This document shows, one piece after another, positions 33,819 to 41,870 of a stretch of DNA of 64,000 bases; position 1 is the first letter of the stretch, and the number at the start of each line of letters is the position of its first letter. Source of the stretch: Allobosea sp035944375 (GTDB taxonomy: Bacteria > Pseudomonadota > Alphaproteobacteria > Rhizobiales > Beijerinckiaceae); assembly GCF_035944375.1 (NCBI RefSeq), contig NZ_DASZBE010000031.1; one strand, 5' to 3'. Position numbers and translations under genes: made by a program. The notes beneath the pieces are model-generated. The model did no database searches and was not told the DNA's origin. It saw only the letters and a program-made list of their open reading frames with translations.

Positions 33819-34742
33819 TCACAGCCGGTAGATGCGCCGGGCATTGTCGTGAAACAGCCGGTCGCGGTCGCTTCCAGGCAAGCTCGCCGTCGCGGCGAGA
33901 AAGCCCGAGAAGATCGTATCGAAATCGCCGACCAGACTGTCGACCGGGAAGTTGCTGGCAAACATCGTCCGGTCCAGGCCGAAGATGGCGAGCGCATCGC
34001 GGATGACCGGGCCATTGGTCGCGACCGTCCAGGGTCGGCCCGGCAGGCCGAGGCCGGAGATCTTGAGCGCAACATTGGGCTGCGCCGCCGCGCGTTCCAG
34101 GGCGTGTCGCCAGGCGGCGAGCGCTTCGGGCGAGCGATCGGCGGGCAAACCGGTGTGGTTGATGATGATCTGCGTCGCGGGGAAATCCTTCGCCAGATCG
34201 GCGGCCGCATCGAGATGCCACCAGGGCGTCTGCAGGTCGAAGGACAGGCCGTGACGCTCGAGCATAGCATAGCCCTGGCGCCAGGCCGGATCGTCCATGG
34301 AGCCGGCGGCGCCACGCTTCGCCTCGGTCGGCCCGGAGGCTGCCGCGGGCTTGTGCCGGATCCCCCTCACGATCGACACGGAGGCATGGGAGGTAAGCAG
34401 CGTGCCGGCATCGGGCGCCGCAAGATCGCACCAGGCGACGACGACCGAGGGCAGCCCCTCCGCCTTCGACACCGCCGCGACCCACCGGCTTTCGTCGGCC
34501 GCCTTGTCGCGGGCCCATTCCGCTTCGACATAGACCGATCCGACCACTGGCCAGCCGGCGATATCGGCCCGGTAATCCACCGGCATGTAGTCCCGGCAGA
34601 TCGCGGAATAGTCTCCGTAGCGAAACGGAATGCGCTCGTGCTTCAGCCAGGGCAGATCGTTGGCGAGGTCCCAGACGTGATGATGCGCGTCGATGACGGC
34701 GCGGGGCCGAGTAGGCTGGGTCATCCTCGCCGTGCCGTTCAT
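33819..34742 (-). CDS. Amidohydrolase-2 family protein (lactonase-like)
   Basis: A 307-residue TIM-barrel hydrolase of the amidohydrolase_2 family. VIDAHHHVWD carries the metal HxH motif, TQIIINHTGLPAD the strand-6 histidine and MFASNFPVDS the catalytic aspartate on strand 8. Its closest functional relatives by these motifs are sugar-acid lactonases (fuconolactonase, rhamnonolactonase) and 2-pyrone-4,6-dicarboxylate lactonase. Its start overlaps the dehydrogenase-like stop (ATGA), so it probably opens or forms a lactone in the same pathway. Hydrolysis of another ester or amide remains possible. Confidence 0.87.
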   Translation of the reverse strand: MNGTARMTQPTRPRAVIDAHHHVWDLANDLPWLKHERIPFRYGDYSAICRDYMPVDYRADIAGWPVVGSVYVEAEWARDKAADESRWVAAVSKAEGLPSVVVAWCDLAAPDAGTLLTSHASVSIVRGIRHKPAAASGPTEAKRGAAGSMDDPAWRQGYAMLERHGLSFDLQTPWWHLDAAADLAKDFPATQIIINHTGLPADRSPEALAAWRHALERAAAQPNVALKISGLGLPGRPWTVATNGPVIRDALAIFGLDRTMFASNFPVDSLVGDFDTIFSGFLAATASLPGSDRDRLFHDNARRIYRL

Positions 34743-35656
34743 GATTTGCCTGCTGCGCGCTGGACCGCGTCATGCTCGTAGAGCTTCACCACCGCCGCCG
34801 AATCCGTCATCTCGTGGCCGAGCGCGACATAGTCCTTGTAGCGCTGTACGCCCTGCTCGATGACCTTGAGATCGAGCCCGAGATCGCGCGAGAAGGCGGA
34901 GACCGCCTTGAGATCCTTGAGCAGCTGCCGGGCATAGCTCGAAGGGGGCTCGAAGGCGCGGGCTTGCATTTGCGGATAGAGCCGCTGCAGCAGGCTCGAA
35001 TCCGCATGGCCGCCGGCCAGGCATTGCGGCAGACGCGCGGCATCGATCCCTGCGGCCTCGGCCAGCATCAGCGCCTCGGCCATCACGACATAGCCGGTGC
35101 CGACGATGGCCTGGTTGATGATCTTGGTGGTCTGACCGGCGCCGACCGGCCCCATCAGCGTGACGTTGCCGGCCATCTGGTCGAGGATCGGCTTGGCCTT
35201 CGCGAAATCGGCCTCCGACCCGCCCGCCATCACGGTCATGCCCCCGGTGCGCGCGAGTTGCGGGCCCCCAGACACCGGAGCGTCGATCCAGCCGGCGCCG
35301 GTCAGGCCAGCCAGCTTGGCAGCGACCTGCCGGGTTCCCTCGGGATCGGCGGTCGAGAAGTCGATGACCATGGTCGGGCCGCGCCCGGCGGCCGCGACGC
35401 CGTCCTCGGCCAGGATGCAGCGTTCGACCGCGGCCATGTGCAGGACGCAGAGCATGACGATGTCGCTCGCCGCCGCGACGTCGATCGGGCTCGCTGCCGC
35501 CACCGCGCCATGCGGCACGACGGTGCTGAGCCGCTCCGGCTCGAGATTCCAGACGGTGACGCGGTAACCGAGGTCCAGCAGCCGTCGCACCATGGCTTCG
35601 CCCATGATGCCGATGCCGATGAACCCGATGCGGGGCAGGGTGGTAGAGGCGCTCAT
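34739..35656 (-). CDS. NAD(P)-dependent oxidoreductase, 3-hydroxyisobutyrate dehydrogenase family
   Basis: A 305-residue beta-hydroxyacid dehydrogenase. The Rossmann motif is IGFIGIGIMGEAMVRRL. The substrate-binding DAPVSGG block follows at about residue 128 (GWIDAPVSGGPQLARTGG), and the catalytic lysine is in GPVGAGQTTKIINQAI. It oxidises a beta-hydroxy acid or reduces the semialdehyde; tartronate semialdehyde, 3-hydroxyisobutyrate and related acids are possible. It is the first gene of the operon with the amidohydrolase and dctPQM. Two TTGCATGCCAG elements lie in the 210 bp upstream. Confidence 0.9.
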   Translation of the reverse strand: MSASTTLPRIGFIGIGIMGEAMVRRLLDLGYRVTVWNLEPERLSTVVPHGAVAAASPIDVAAASDIVMLCVLHMAAVERCILAEDGVAAAGRGPTMVIDFSTADPEGTRQVAAKLAGLTGAGWIDAPVSGGPQLARTGGMTVMAGGSEADFAKAKPILDQMAGNVTLMGPVGAGQTTKIINQAIVGTGYVVMAEALMLAEAAGIDAARLPQCLAGGHADSSLLQRLYPQMQARAFEPPSSYARQLLKDLKAVSAFSRDLGLDLKVIEQGVQRYKDYVALGHEMTDSAAVVKLYEHDAVQRAAGKS

Positions 35657-35690
35657 GCGGGCGCCCTCCCACTATGGCAATGCGCGCAGG

Positions 35691-35700
35691 TTGCATGCCA
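35691..35700. promoter_or_regulatory. TTGCATGCCA box, first copy (possible site for the GntR at 44343)
   Basis: TTGCATGCCA differs by one base from the TTGCATGCAA palindrome found at 44240 and 45114. It lies 35 bp ahead of the dehydrogenase-like gene start (35656, minus strand). The longer identity TTGCATGCCAG recurs at 35774. Confidence 0.4.
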
Positions 35701-35773
35701 GGACTCTCGCCCGATGCTGGTCTCAGTCATCGATTTGGCTCCTTTTGGCCCGGCTGGTCTTGGGTCGACAATC

Positions 35774-35783
35774 TTGCATGCCA
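35774..35783. promoter_or_regulatory. TTGCATGCCA box, second copy
   Basis: A second TTGCATGCCAG, preceded by C (CTTGCATGCCAG), lies 83 bp from the first in the same intergenic region. The left half matches CTTGCATGCAAG exactly and the right half has one mismatch. The pair suggests a two-site promoter for the operon starting at 35656. Confidence 0.4.
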
Positions 35784-35866
35784 GATTTGAGATGTCAGCA
35801 GATTGCGGGGCCCGAGGGCTCGGTGGTTCATGTCAGAGGTCGGCTTCGGTCGGCGCGCCGTGACGC

Positions 35867-36649
35867 TCAGCGCCCGGTCCAGGTCGGCAGCGCCTTGGTC
35901 TTGGCCAGGAACTCCTGGACGCCGCGGCGGAAATCGTCGCTGCCGTAGACCCTGTCGATCAGCGCATCGACATCCGGGAGGGCGTCCAGCGTCATGCGCC
36001 GCAGCGTCTCCTTGGTGGTGCGGGTGGTCAGCGGCGCGTTCTCGGCGGCGCGACGACACAAGGCCGCGATCTCGGCGTCCATGGCCTCGCGCTCGACCAC
36101 GCGCAGCAGGAACCCGCCGGCGAGCAGTTCCGGTGCCGTGACGATCTCTCCGAGCAGCACCATGCGCCGCGCCATCGCCACGCCGATCGCGCCGCCGATG
36201 CGCGCGAGGCTCAGCGCCGACAGGCAGTTGCCCAAGGTCCGGCCGATCGGCGAGCCGAAGCGGGCATCCGGCGTGGCGATACGGAAGTCGCAGGCCGCTG
36301 CGATGTTCAGGCCACCGCCGACCGCCCAACCATCGACAGCGGCAATGGTCGTGACCGGAATGGCGTCCAGCGCCCGCATGCAATCGTCGATTTCGCGCTC
36401 ATAGGCGACGCCGTCGGCGCCGCTGGTAAACGTGGCGAAGCCGGAGATGTCGGTGCCGGAGACGAAGGCCTTGCCGCCCGTGCCGCGGAACACAGCGACG
36501 CGGATGGCGGGATCGGCGGCAATGGCCAGCGCGCTATCGCGCAGGTCGAGCCACATCTGCTTGGTCAGGGCGTTGAAGGCCTGGGGATTGTCGAAGCGGA
36601 TATGGGCGACGCCATCGGCCGTTTCGAAAACGATGCGCGGACCGGTCAT
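35867..36649 (-). CDS. Enoyl-CoA hydratase/isomerase family protein
   Basis: A 260-residue crotonase-fold protein starting MTGPRIVFETADGVAHIRFD at ATG 36649, overlapping the CoA-transferase stop (ATGA). The oxyanion-hole loops are GTGGKAFVSGTDISGF and VDGWAVGGGLNIAAACDFRIA. The catalytic glutamates of true hydratases are not obvious: LGNCLSALSLARIGG replaces the usual region, so isomerase, hydrolase or lyase activity is possible. It is coupled to a family III CoA transferase, so it should act on the acyl-CoA that enzyme makes. Confidence 0.88.
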   Translation of the reverse strand: MTGPRIVFETADGVAHIRFDNPQAFNALTKQMWLDLRDSALAIAADPAIRVAVFRGTGGKAFVSGTDISGFATFTSGADGVAYEREIDDCMRALDAIPVTTIAAVDGWAVGGGLNIAAACDFRIATPDARFGSPIGRTLGNCLSALSLARIGGAIGVAMARRMVLLGEIVTAPELLAGGFLLRVVEREAMDAEIAALCRRAAENAPLTTRTTKETLRRMTLDALPDVDALIDRVYGSDDFRRGVQEFLAKTKALPTWTGR

Positions 36650-37836
36650 TGCGCAGCCTCGGCCTTGCGAGCCTGCTTGATCAGCCCCTTGCGAAGCAAC
36701 TCCTCGCGGATTTCGTCGCCATGCTGGTTGAGCAGAGGTGGGGGCAGGCGGATTTCCTGAGGCGTCCCGCTGAGCTTGACCGGGAAGCCAAGGGCCTTGA
36801 ACTCGCCCTCGACCGGATGGGGGATGGTCTTGACCATCTCGCGCGCCACGGCCTGTTCGCTTTCCACGGCCTGCGCATAGTCGAGAATCGGCGCGGTCGG
36901 CACGCCGGCCTCGATCAGCGCGTCGATCCACTCCTGCTGGGTGCGGCTGCGGAAGGTCGGCGCCATCGCCTCGATCAGCGCGATGCGGTTGATGATGCGG
37001 TTGGCGTTGGTCGCGAAGCGCTCTTCCAGTTGCAGTTCCTCGCGCCCGATCGCCTTGATCAGCTTGAGCCACAGCCCCTGATTGGCGGCGCCGATGACGA
37101 ACCAGCCATCCGAGGCCTCGACGGCCTGGTAGGGCGCCGACATGCGGTTGGCCGATCCGATCGGGATCGGCGAGCGGCCGGTGCCCCAGAGTTCGGTCGT
37201 CTCCCAGACCGACAGAGCGAGCGCCGCCTCGAACAGCGAGGCGTCGATGAACTGGCCGACATTCGAGGTCTGGCGGCCGATGATCGCGCTCAGGATCGCA
37301 TAGGCGCTGAACAGCCCGGCGCCGAGATCGGCGACGGGGATTGAGTTCTTCGCCGGCTCCATGCCGGGAAATCCGTTGGAGCTGAGCACGCCGGAGACGG
37401 CCTGCGCCATCAGGTCGAAACCGGGGCGCTGCGACCAGGGACCGGTCTGGCCGAAGCCGGAGATGCTGGCATAGACCAGGCGTGGATTGATGGCGCGCAG
37501 GGTCTCGTAATCCATGCCCAGACGCGCGGCCACGCCGGGGCGGGCATTCTCGACGAGGACGTCGGCCGTCTGAACCAGCCCATAGAGAACCTCGCGGTCC
37601 TCCTCCTGCTTGAGATCGAGCGTGATGCTGCGCTTGTTGCGGTTCAGCGCCAGGAAGCCCGGGCTGTCGGCGCCCTTCAGCCGGAACCCCATCGACAGGC
37701 GGGTCGAGTCGCCGGTGCCGGGCGGTTCGATCTTGATGACGTCGGCGCCCATATCGGCCAGTAGCATGCAGCAGAAGGGCCCCGCCATCACCTGCGAGAT
37801 ATCGAGCACGCGAATGCCCGCGAGCGGCAGTGCCAT
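36646..37836 (-). CDS. Family III CoA transferase (CaiB/BaiF type)
   Basis: A 396-residue protein starting MALPLAGIRVLDISQVMAGP at ATG 37836 with GGAGGAG ahead; the extra six upstream codons are not needed. The active-site aspartate is Asp141 in RPGFDLMAQAVSG. LGADVIKIE-type (MGADVIKIEPPGTGD) and LNRNKRSITLDLK blocks are canonical. It moves CoA from one carboxylate thioester to another, activating the imported acid without ATP. It is overlapped with the hydratase-like gene, and a GntR-type palindrome lies 119 bp upstream. Confidence 0.93.
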   Translation of the reverse strand: MALPLAGIRVLDISQVMAGPFCCMLLADMGADVIKIEPPGTGDSTRLSMGFRLKGADSPGFLALNRNKRSITLDLKQEEDREVLYGLVQTADVLVENARPGVAARLGMDYETLRAINPRLVYASISGFGQTGPWSQRPGFDLMAQAVSGVLSSNGFPGMEPAKNSIPVADLGAGLFSAYAILSAIIGRQTSNVGQFIDASLFEAALALSVWETTELWGTGRSPIPIGSANRMSAPYQAVEASDGWFVIGAANQGLWLKLIKAIGREELQLEERFATNANRIINRIALIEAMAPTFRSRTQQEWIDALIEAGVPTAPILDYAQAVESEQAVAREMVKTIPHPVEGEFKALGFPVKLSGTPQEIRLPPPLLNQHGDEIREELLRKGLIKQARKAEAAQ

Positions 37837-37954
37837 CGGATCAACTCCTCCCAATGTCGGCGCCCTGCCCCAGCAGGAACCGCCATCCGCATTTTCGCGG
37901 TCTTATTGAACCGGCATCTTTCGACGCTCAGCATCTGTATGCGACATTCTGTAT

Positions 37955-37966
37955 ATCCTATAGGAT
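37955..37966. promoter_or_regulatory. ATCCTATAGGAT palindrome upstream of the CoA-transferase operon
   Basis: A perfect 12-bp palindrome in an AT-rich patch (GTATATCCTATAGGATTAG) directly at the gntR stop codon and 119 bp ahead of the CoA-transferase ATG. The same word occurs before the iron-type alcohol dehydrogenase (41698) and, with one mismatch, before gntR itself (38767). It is the probable operator of the GntR encoded at 37966-38745. Confidence 0.65.
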
Positions 37967-38745
37967 TAGGGGTGGCTGTCTCCCGTGTCAATGCGGCGCG
38001 ACGAGGATGCGGCGGGGCCGGGCAGCGTTTCGTCGTGATGATCGAGCGCGGTCGCCATGCGCTGGCGCGACGCTTCGAGATGGGTGCGCATCGCCGATTC
38101 AGCCGCGTCGGGGTCGCGCGCCAGCAGGGCGCTCACAATGGCGGCATGCTCCTGAAGCGCCCGTTCGGGGGCGTTGGTGCGAAACAGGAAGCGGAAGATG
38201 TGCAGATGGACGTGCAGCCCCTCGATCGTCTGGGCGATGAAGCGGTTGCCGCTGGCGCTGGCGACGAGGTGGTGCAGCCGCGCATCGCCTTCGGCGAACT
38301 GCGCATAGTCGGTCTCGTCGCCCCCGGCGACCCGCGCCATCTGCTCGGACAACACCGTCAGCGCATCGAAAATCGGCTGGTTGCTGCGCCGCGCCGCGAG
38401 CGCGGCCGCCTGCGGCTCGATCAGCAATCGCATCTCGAAGAGATCGTCGATCTCGGGCCGGGTCAAAAGCTCGGCGGCCCGAAACCCGACATTGGGAATC
38501 TTGTAGGCGAGTTTCTGGGCTTCGAGCAGCGTCAGCGCCTCGCGGATCGGAGTCGGCGATATCTGCAGATCGCGCGAAAGCGCTTCGATCCCGATATGGG
38601 CGCCGGGCGCGATCTTCATCGTCACGAGCATCGACAACAGTTGCTCATAGGCGAGTTCGACCAGCGATTTGGGATAGGCAAGCGGTTGCTCTCTCAGCGT
38701 GACGAGGCGGGAGAAAGCGGGCGACGCGGGTGTCTTGGCGACCAT
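37966..38745 (-). CDS. GntR-family transcriptional regulator (FCD/FadR subfamily)
   Basis: A 259-residue repressor-type regulator. The winged-helix domain spans about residues 30-95, with ALSRDLQISPTPIREALTLL as the recognition region. The FCD ligand-binding domain follows (IDDLFEMRLLIEPQAAALAA ... FAEGDARLHHLVASAS ... IEGLHVHLHIFRFL), with the D/H residues that bind a metal and an organic-acid ligand. It sits centrally: the CoA-transferase operon is downstream and the aldehyde/alcohol dehydrogenase pair upstream. Matching palindromes front all three units, so it probably controls them and itself. Confidence 0.92.
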   Translation of the reverse strand: MVAKTPASPAFSRLVTLREQPLAYPKSLVELAYEQLLSMLVTMKIAPGAHIGIEALSRDLQISPTPIREALTLLEAQKLAYKIPNVGFRAAELLTRPEIDDLFEMRLLIEPQAAALAARRSNQPIFDALTVLSEQMARVAGGDETDYAQFAEGDARLHHLVASASGNRFIAQTIEGLHVHLHIFRFLFRTNAPERALQEHAAIVSALLARDPDAAESAMRTHLEASRQRMATALDHHDETLPGPAASSSRRIDTGDSHP

Positions 38746-38766
38746 CGATGCGAACCTGAGGGCACG

Positions 38767-38778
38767 ATGCTATAGGAT
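38767..38778. promoter_or_regulatory. ATGCTATAGGAT box upstream of gntR (autoregulation)
   Basis: ATGCTATAGGAT has one mismatch to the perfect ATCCTATAGGAT palindromes at 37955 and 41698. It begins 22 bp upstream of the gntR start, a typical position for autorepression. Confidence 0.55.
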
Positions 38779-38884
38779 ATTGGCTTTCCCTTCGCGCTCC
38801 AACCCTGTTCACACGGCGACCGGGCCGGTCGCATCTCGGCCGCATCCGGGACGCGGCGCCAGCGCGCCGCATCCCGGCAAATCC

Positions 38885-40390
38885 TCACCAACTCACCGCG
38901 ATGTATTTGGTCTCGGTGAATTCGAGCAGGCCGTGATGGGCGCCCTCGCGCCCGAGTCCGCTCTGCTTCATGCCGCCGAAGGGGGCGGCCGGGTCCGAAA
39001 CCAGGCCGCGATTGAGCGCGACCATGCCGTAGTCGAGCCGCTCGGCGATCCCCAGCCCGGCCTTGAGGTCGCCGGTATAGACATAGGCCGACAGCCCGTA
39101 TTCGGTGTCGTTGGCCATGCGGATGGCATCCTCGACATCGTCGAACGGCGTGACCGCGGCAACGGGGCCGAAGATCTCCTCGCGCTGGATCGCGGCATCG
39201 CGCGACAGATCGGCGATCACCGAGGGCGGATAGAACAGTCCCGGTCCCGGCCCGGCGACGCCGCCCAGCCGGAGCGTGGCTCCCTTCCCGAGCGCATCGG
39301 CGACCAGCGCCTCGATCTTGTCGATCGCCGCACGGTTGATCATCGCGCCGCACTGGGTCGCGGCATCGGTGCCGGGCCCGACGGTCAGGGCGCCCATGCG
39401 TGCGACCAGCTTGTCGACGAAGGCCTCATAGACGCCGCGCTGGACGTAGAAGCGGTTCGCCGCCGTGCAGGCCTCGCCGGCATTGCGCATCTTGGCGATC
39501 ATCGCGCCGTCCAGGGCCGCCTCGAGATCGGCATCGTCGAGCACGAGGAAGGGCGCGTTGCCGCCCAGTTCCATCGAGCAGCTGATGATGGTGTCGGCAG
39601 CCTCGCGCAGCAGGATGCGGCCGACCTCCGTCGATCCCGTGAAGGACAGCTTGCGCACCCGCTTGTCATGAAGAATCGCGCTGCAGAGGCCTGCCGGCTC
39701 CGAGGTGTTGACGATGTTGACGACGCCCGCCGGCACGCCGGCACGCCGCAGGATCTCGCCGACGGCCAGCGCCGTGAGCGGCGTTTCCTCGGCGGGCTTG
39801 AGGATGCAGGTGCAGCCGGCGGCCAGGGCGGGCGCGATCTTGCGCGTCGCCATCGCTGCCGGAAAATTCCAGGGAGTAATCAGCAGCGCGATGCCGATCG
39901 GCTGGTACTGGACCAGGATGCGGTTGCCGCCGGCTGGCGCCATCGCGATCTCGCCATTGATGCGCACCGCCTCTTCCGCATACCAGCGGAAGAACTCCGC
40001 TGCGTAGAGCACTTCGGAGCGCGCATCGGCGAGTGCCTTGCCGTTCTCCAGCGAGATCAGCCGGGCGAGCCAGTCGGCCTGATCGACCATCGACTGGTAG
40101 CAGCGCTGCAGGATGATCGAGCGCTGCCGCGGCGGCGTCGCGGCCCAGCCGGCGGCCGCTGCTTGCGCGGCACCGACAGCCGCGATCCCGTCGGCAACCG
40201 TCGCATCAGCCACCGAGGTCAGAACCGTGCCGCTCGAGGGATCGCGGACCGCTATGCGGCCCGTGCCGGTGCCCTGCGTCCAGGCGGCGCCGATCAGATG
40301 ATCGGTCGGGATCGGGAAACCGCCCTCTCCGGTGAAGCCGGGCACGATATAGTCCCGGCCGGCGGCTGTGGTTTCGGTCATGGCGTTCAT
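38885..40390 (-). CDS. Aldehyde dehydrogenase, succinate-semialdehyde dehydrogenase-like
   Basis: A 501-residue NAD(P)-dependent ALDH. The cofactor loop is FTGSTEVGRILL, the general base lies in ELGGNAPFLVLDDADLEAA, and the nucleophile Cys is in NAGEACTAANRFYVQ. EIFGPVAAVTPFD is the conserved C-terminal block. VLDDADLEAALDGAM with NRFYVQ is the GabD-type pattern, so a semialdehyde such as succinate semialdehyde is a good guess. It lies 19 bp after the iron-type alcohol dehydrogenase gene, suggesting successive oxidation of a hydroxy acid. Confidence 0.92.
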   Translation of the reverse strand: MNAMTETTAAGRDYIVPGFTGEGGFPIPTDHLIGAAWTQGTGTGRIAVRDPSSGTVLTSVADATVADGIAAVGAAQAAAAGWAATPPRQRSIILQRCYQSMVDQADWLARLISLENGKALADARSEVLYAAEFFRWYAEEAVRINGEIAMAPAGGNRILVQYQPIGIALLITPWNFPAAMATRKIAPALAAGCTCILKPAEETPLTALAVGEILRRAGVPAGVVNIVNTSEPAGLCSAILHDKRVRKLSFTGSTEVGRILLREAADTIISCSMELGGNAPFLVLDDADLEAALDGAMIAKMRNAGEACTAANRFYVQRGVYEAFVDKLVARMGALTVGPGTDAATQCGAMINRAAIDKIEALVADALGKGATLRLGGVAGPGPGLFYPPSVIADLSRDAAIQREEIFGPVAAVTPFDDVEDAIRMANDTEYGLSAYVYTGDLKAGLGIAERLDYGMVALNRGLVSDPAAPFGGMKQSGLGREGAHHGLLEFTETKYIAVSW

Positions 40391-40409
40391 GGTTTCGGGT
40401 CCTGTCGTG

Positions 40410-41633
40410 TCAGGCGTTCAGCAGGGCAGCGCGATCGCCGGTGAAGGCGGCCCGGGTGATGGCGAGCATCCCGGCGAGATCCAGCGCACGCGGATTGTTC
40501 TTGACCAGGCGCTCGGCCTTGAGCGCACCGGTCGCGATCTCTTCGTCATGGCCGGGCGCGAGCCCTAGCTCCGCGAGCGTTTGGGGAACGCCGACCGAAG
40601 CGAACAGCTCTGCGACCGCGTCGACGAAGAGTTGCGAGCGCTCGTCCGCGTCCATCCCCGCCTCGCCGAGCCCGATGACGCCGGCGAGGTCCGCGAGATC
40701 CGCGGCGCAGGCACTTCGGTTGTACTGCATCACATAAGGCAGAAGCGCGCCGACGCCGTCGCCATGGGCGGTGTGGGTGAGATTGCCGACCGGATATTGC
40801 AGGGCGTGCGCGGCGGCCGTGCCCGCCGTGCCGAAGGCGCAACCGGCTGCCAGCGAGGCCAGCATCAGCCCCTCGCGTGCTTCGGCGTCCGAGCCGTCTC
40901 GGCAGGCGCGCGCCAGGAAGCGGAAGACGTTGGTGACGGCGAGCCGGGCGAAATGGTCGGAGAGCACGTTCTTGCCGACGAAGACCTGCTGTTCGGTGAG
41001 CAGCGGATCGGCCGGACGCGGTTTGCTGGTGAAGGCCTCGACGGCATGGGCCAGGGCATCCGCCCCCGAACAGGCGGTGAGGCGCGGCGGGCAGGTCATG
41101 GTCAGCGCGGGGTCGCAGATCGCAAGGCGGGGAATGATGTGGGGGCTGGCGACGCCGATCTTCATGCCGCGCCCGCTGTCCATGACGACCGCAACCGGCG
41201 TCACCTCGGAGCCGGTGCCGGCGGTGGTCGGCACCGCGACGAGCGGCAGAACCGGGCCGGGCACTGCGAATTCGCCGTAGTACCGGCTGACCGGTCCGCC
41301 ATGGGCGAGTACGACTGTGACCAGCTTGGCGAGATCGATGCAGCTGCCACCGCCGAAGCCGATCACCAGCTCCGGGGAAAAGCGCGCGGCCTCCCTCGCA
41401 CAGTCTTCGATGCATGCGATCGGCAGATCGGGAATCGTGCGATCATAGACATGGACCTCGACACCGGCGGCGCGCAGATCCTCCAGTGCTTCAGCGAATT
41501 CGGGCTGCGCCGACAGGCGGGAATCGGTGCAGACGAGCGCGCGGCGACCGAGGCGGGCCGCCGCCGCGCCCAATGTGCGGCGCTTTCCCTGCCCGAAGAG
41601 GATCGTATCGGGCAGTCGCAGGGCTCCGAACAT
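40410..41633 (-). CDS. Iron-containing alcohol dehydrogenase
   Basis: A 407-residue group III ADH starting MFGALRLPDTILFGQGKRRT at ATG 41633; a GTG at 41675 adds 14 residues. The NAD site is VIGFGGGSCIDLAK and PTTAGTGSEVTPVAV. Metal ligands lie in ACSGADALAHAVEAF (Asp, His) and HALQYPVGNLTHTAHGDG (two His). Paired with the GabD-like ALDH it resembles the 4-hydroxybutyrate route of Agrobacterium blcAB (attKL), in which an iron ADH makes succinate semialdehyde. That analogy is inference; maleylacetate reductase-like activity is another option. Confidence 0.9.
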   Translation of the reverse strand: MFGALRLPDTILFGQGKRRTLGAAAARLGRRALVCTDSRLSAQPEFAEALEDLRAAGVEVHVYDRTIPDLPIACIEDCAREAARFSPELVIGFGGGSCIDLAKLVTVVLAHGGPVSRYYGEFAVPGPVLPLVAVPTTAGTGSEVTPVAVVMDSGRGMKIGVASPHIIPRLAICDPALTMTCPPRLTACSGADALAHAVEAFTSKPRPADPLLTEQQVFVGKNVLSDHFARLAVTNVFRFLARACRDGSDAEAREGLMLASLAAGCAFGTAGTAAAHALQYPVGNLTHTAHGDGVGALLPYVMQYNRSACAADLADLAGVIGLGEAGMDADERSQLFVDAVAELFASVGVPQTLAELGLAPGHDEEIATGALKAERLVKNNPRALDLAGMLAITRAAFTGDRAALLNA

Positions 41634-41697
41634 GACACCAACCTTCTTCCGCCGAGCAGATGACAAGACCGGCACCCATGCGCCGCGTCTATGCTAT

Positions 41698-41709
41698 ATC
41701 CTATAGGAT
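41698..41709. promoter_or_regulatory. ATCCTATAGGAT palindrome upstream of the alcohol/aldehyde dehydrogenase pair
   Basis: A perfect 12-bp palindrome, 65 bp before the alcohol dehydrogenase ATG (minus strand), flanked by ATGC (41691) and GCAT (41717) that extend the symmetry imperfectly. It is identical to the site at 37955. It shares the 237-bp divergent intergenic region with a CTTGTATGCAAG box at 41824. Confidence 0.65.
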
Positions 41710-41823
41710 CTAGGATGCATGGCAAGAGCGCTTCGACGCCGGCCCGCGCCCCCGCGAGGCGGGCTCCCGGTGGCCGAACGCGAAATGCGCGGCAGACCGC
41801 AATCCGCCTCAGTCAGACCTGTT

Positions 41824-41835
41824 CTTGTATGCAAG
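41824..41835. promoter_or_regulatory. CTTGTATGCAAG box upstream of the SAF-domain oxidoreductase
   Basis: This differs by one base from the perfect palindrome CTTGCATGCAAG at 45113. It lies 36 bp upstream of the GTG start at 41871, so a bound repressor would cover the promoter. The probable binder is the GntR encoded at 44343. Confidence 0.55.
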
Positions 41836-41870
41836 ATTGACGTAAGACGCGTCCGACAGGGAGGGCGTCC

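Noticed and set aside
35867..37072. 401-residue extended enoyl-CoA hydratase
   Set aside because: Residues before MTGPRIVFE are a frame shadow of the CoA transferase; ATG 36649 gives the normal 260-residue family length.
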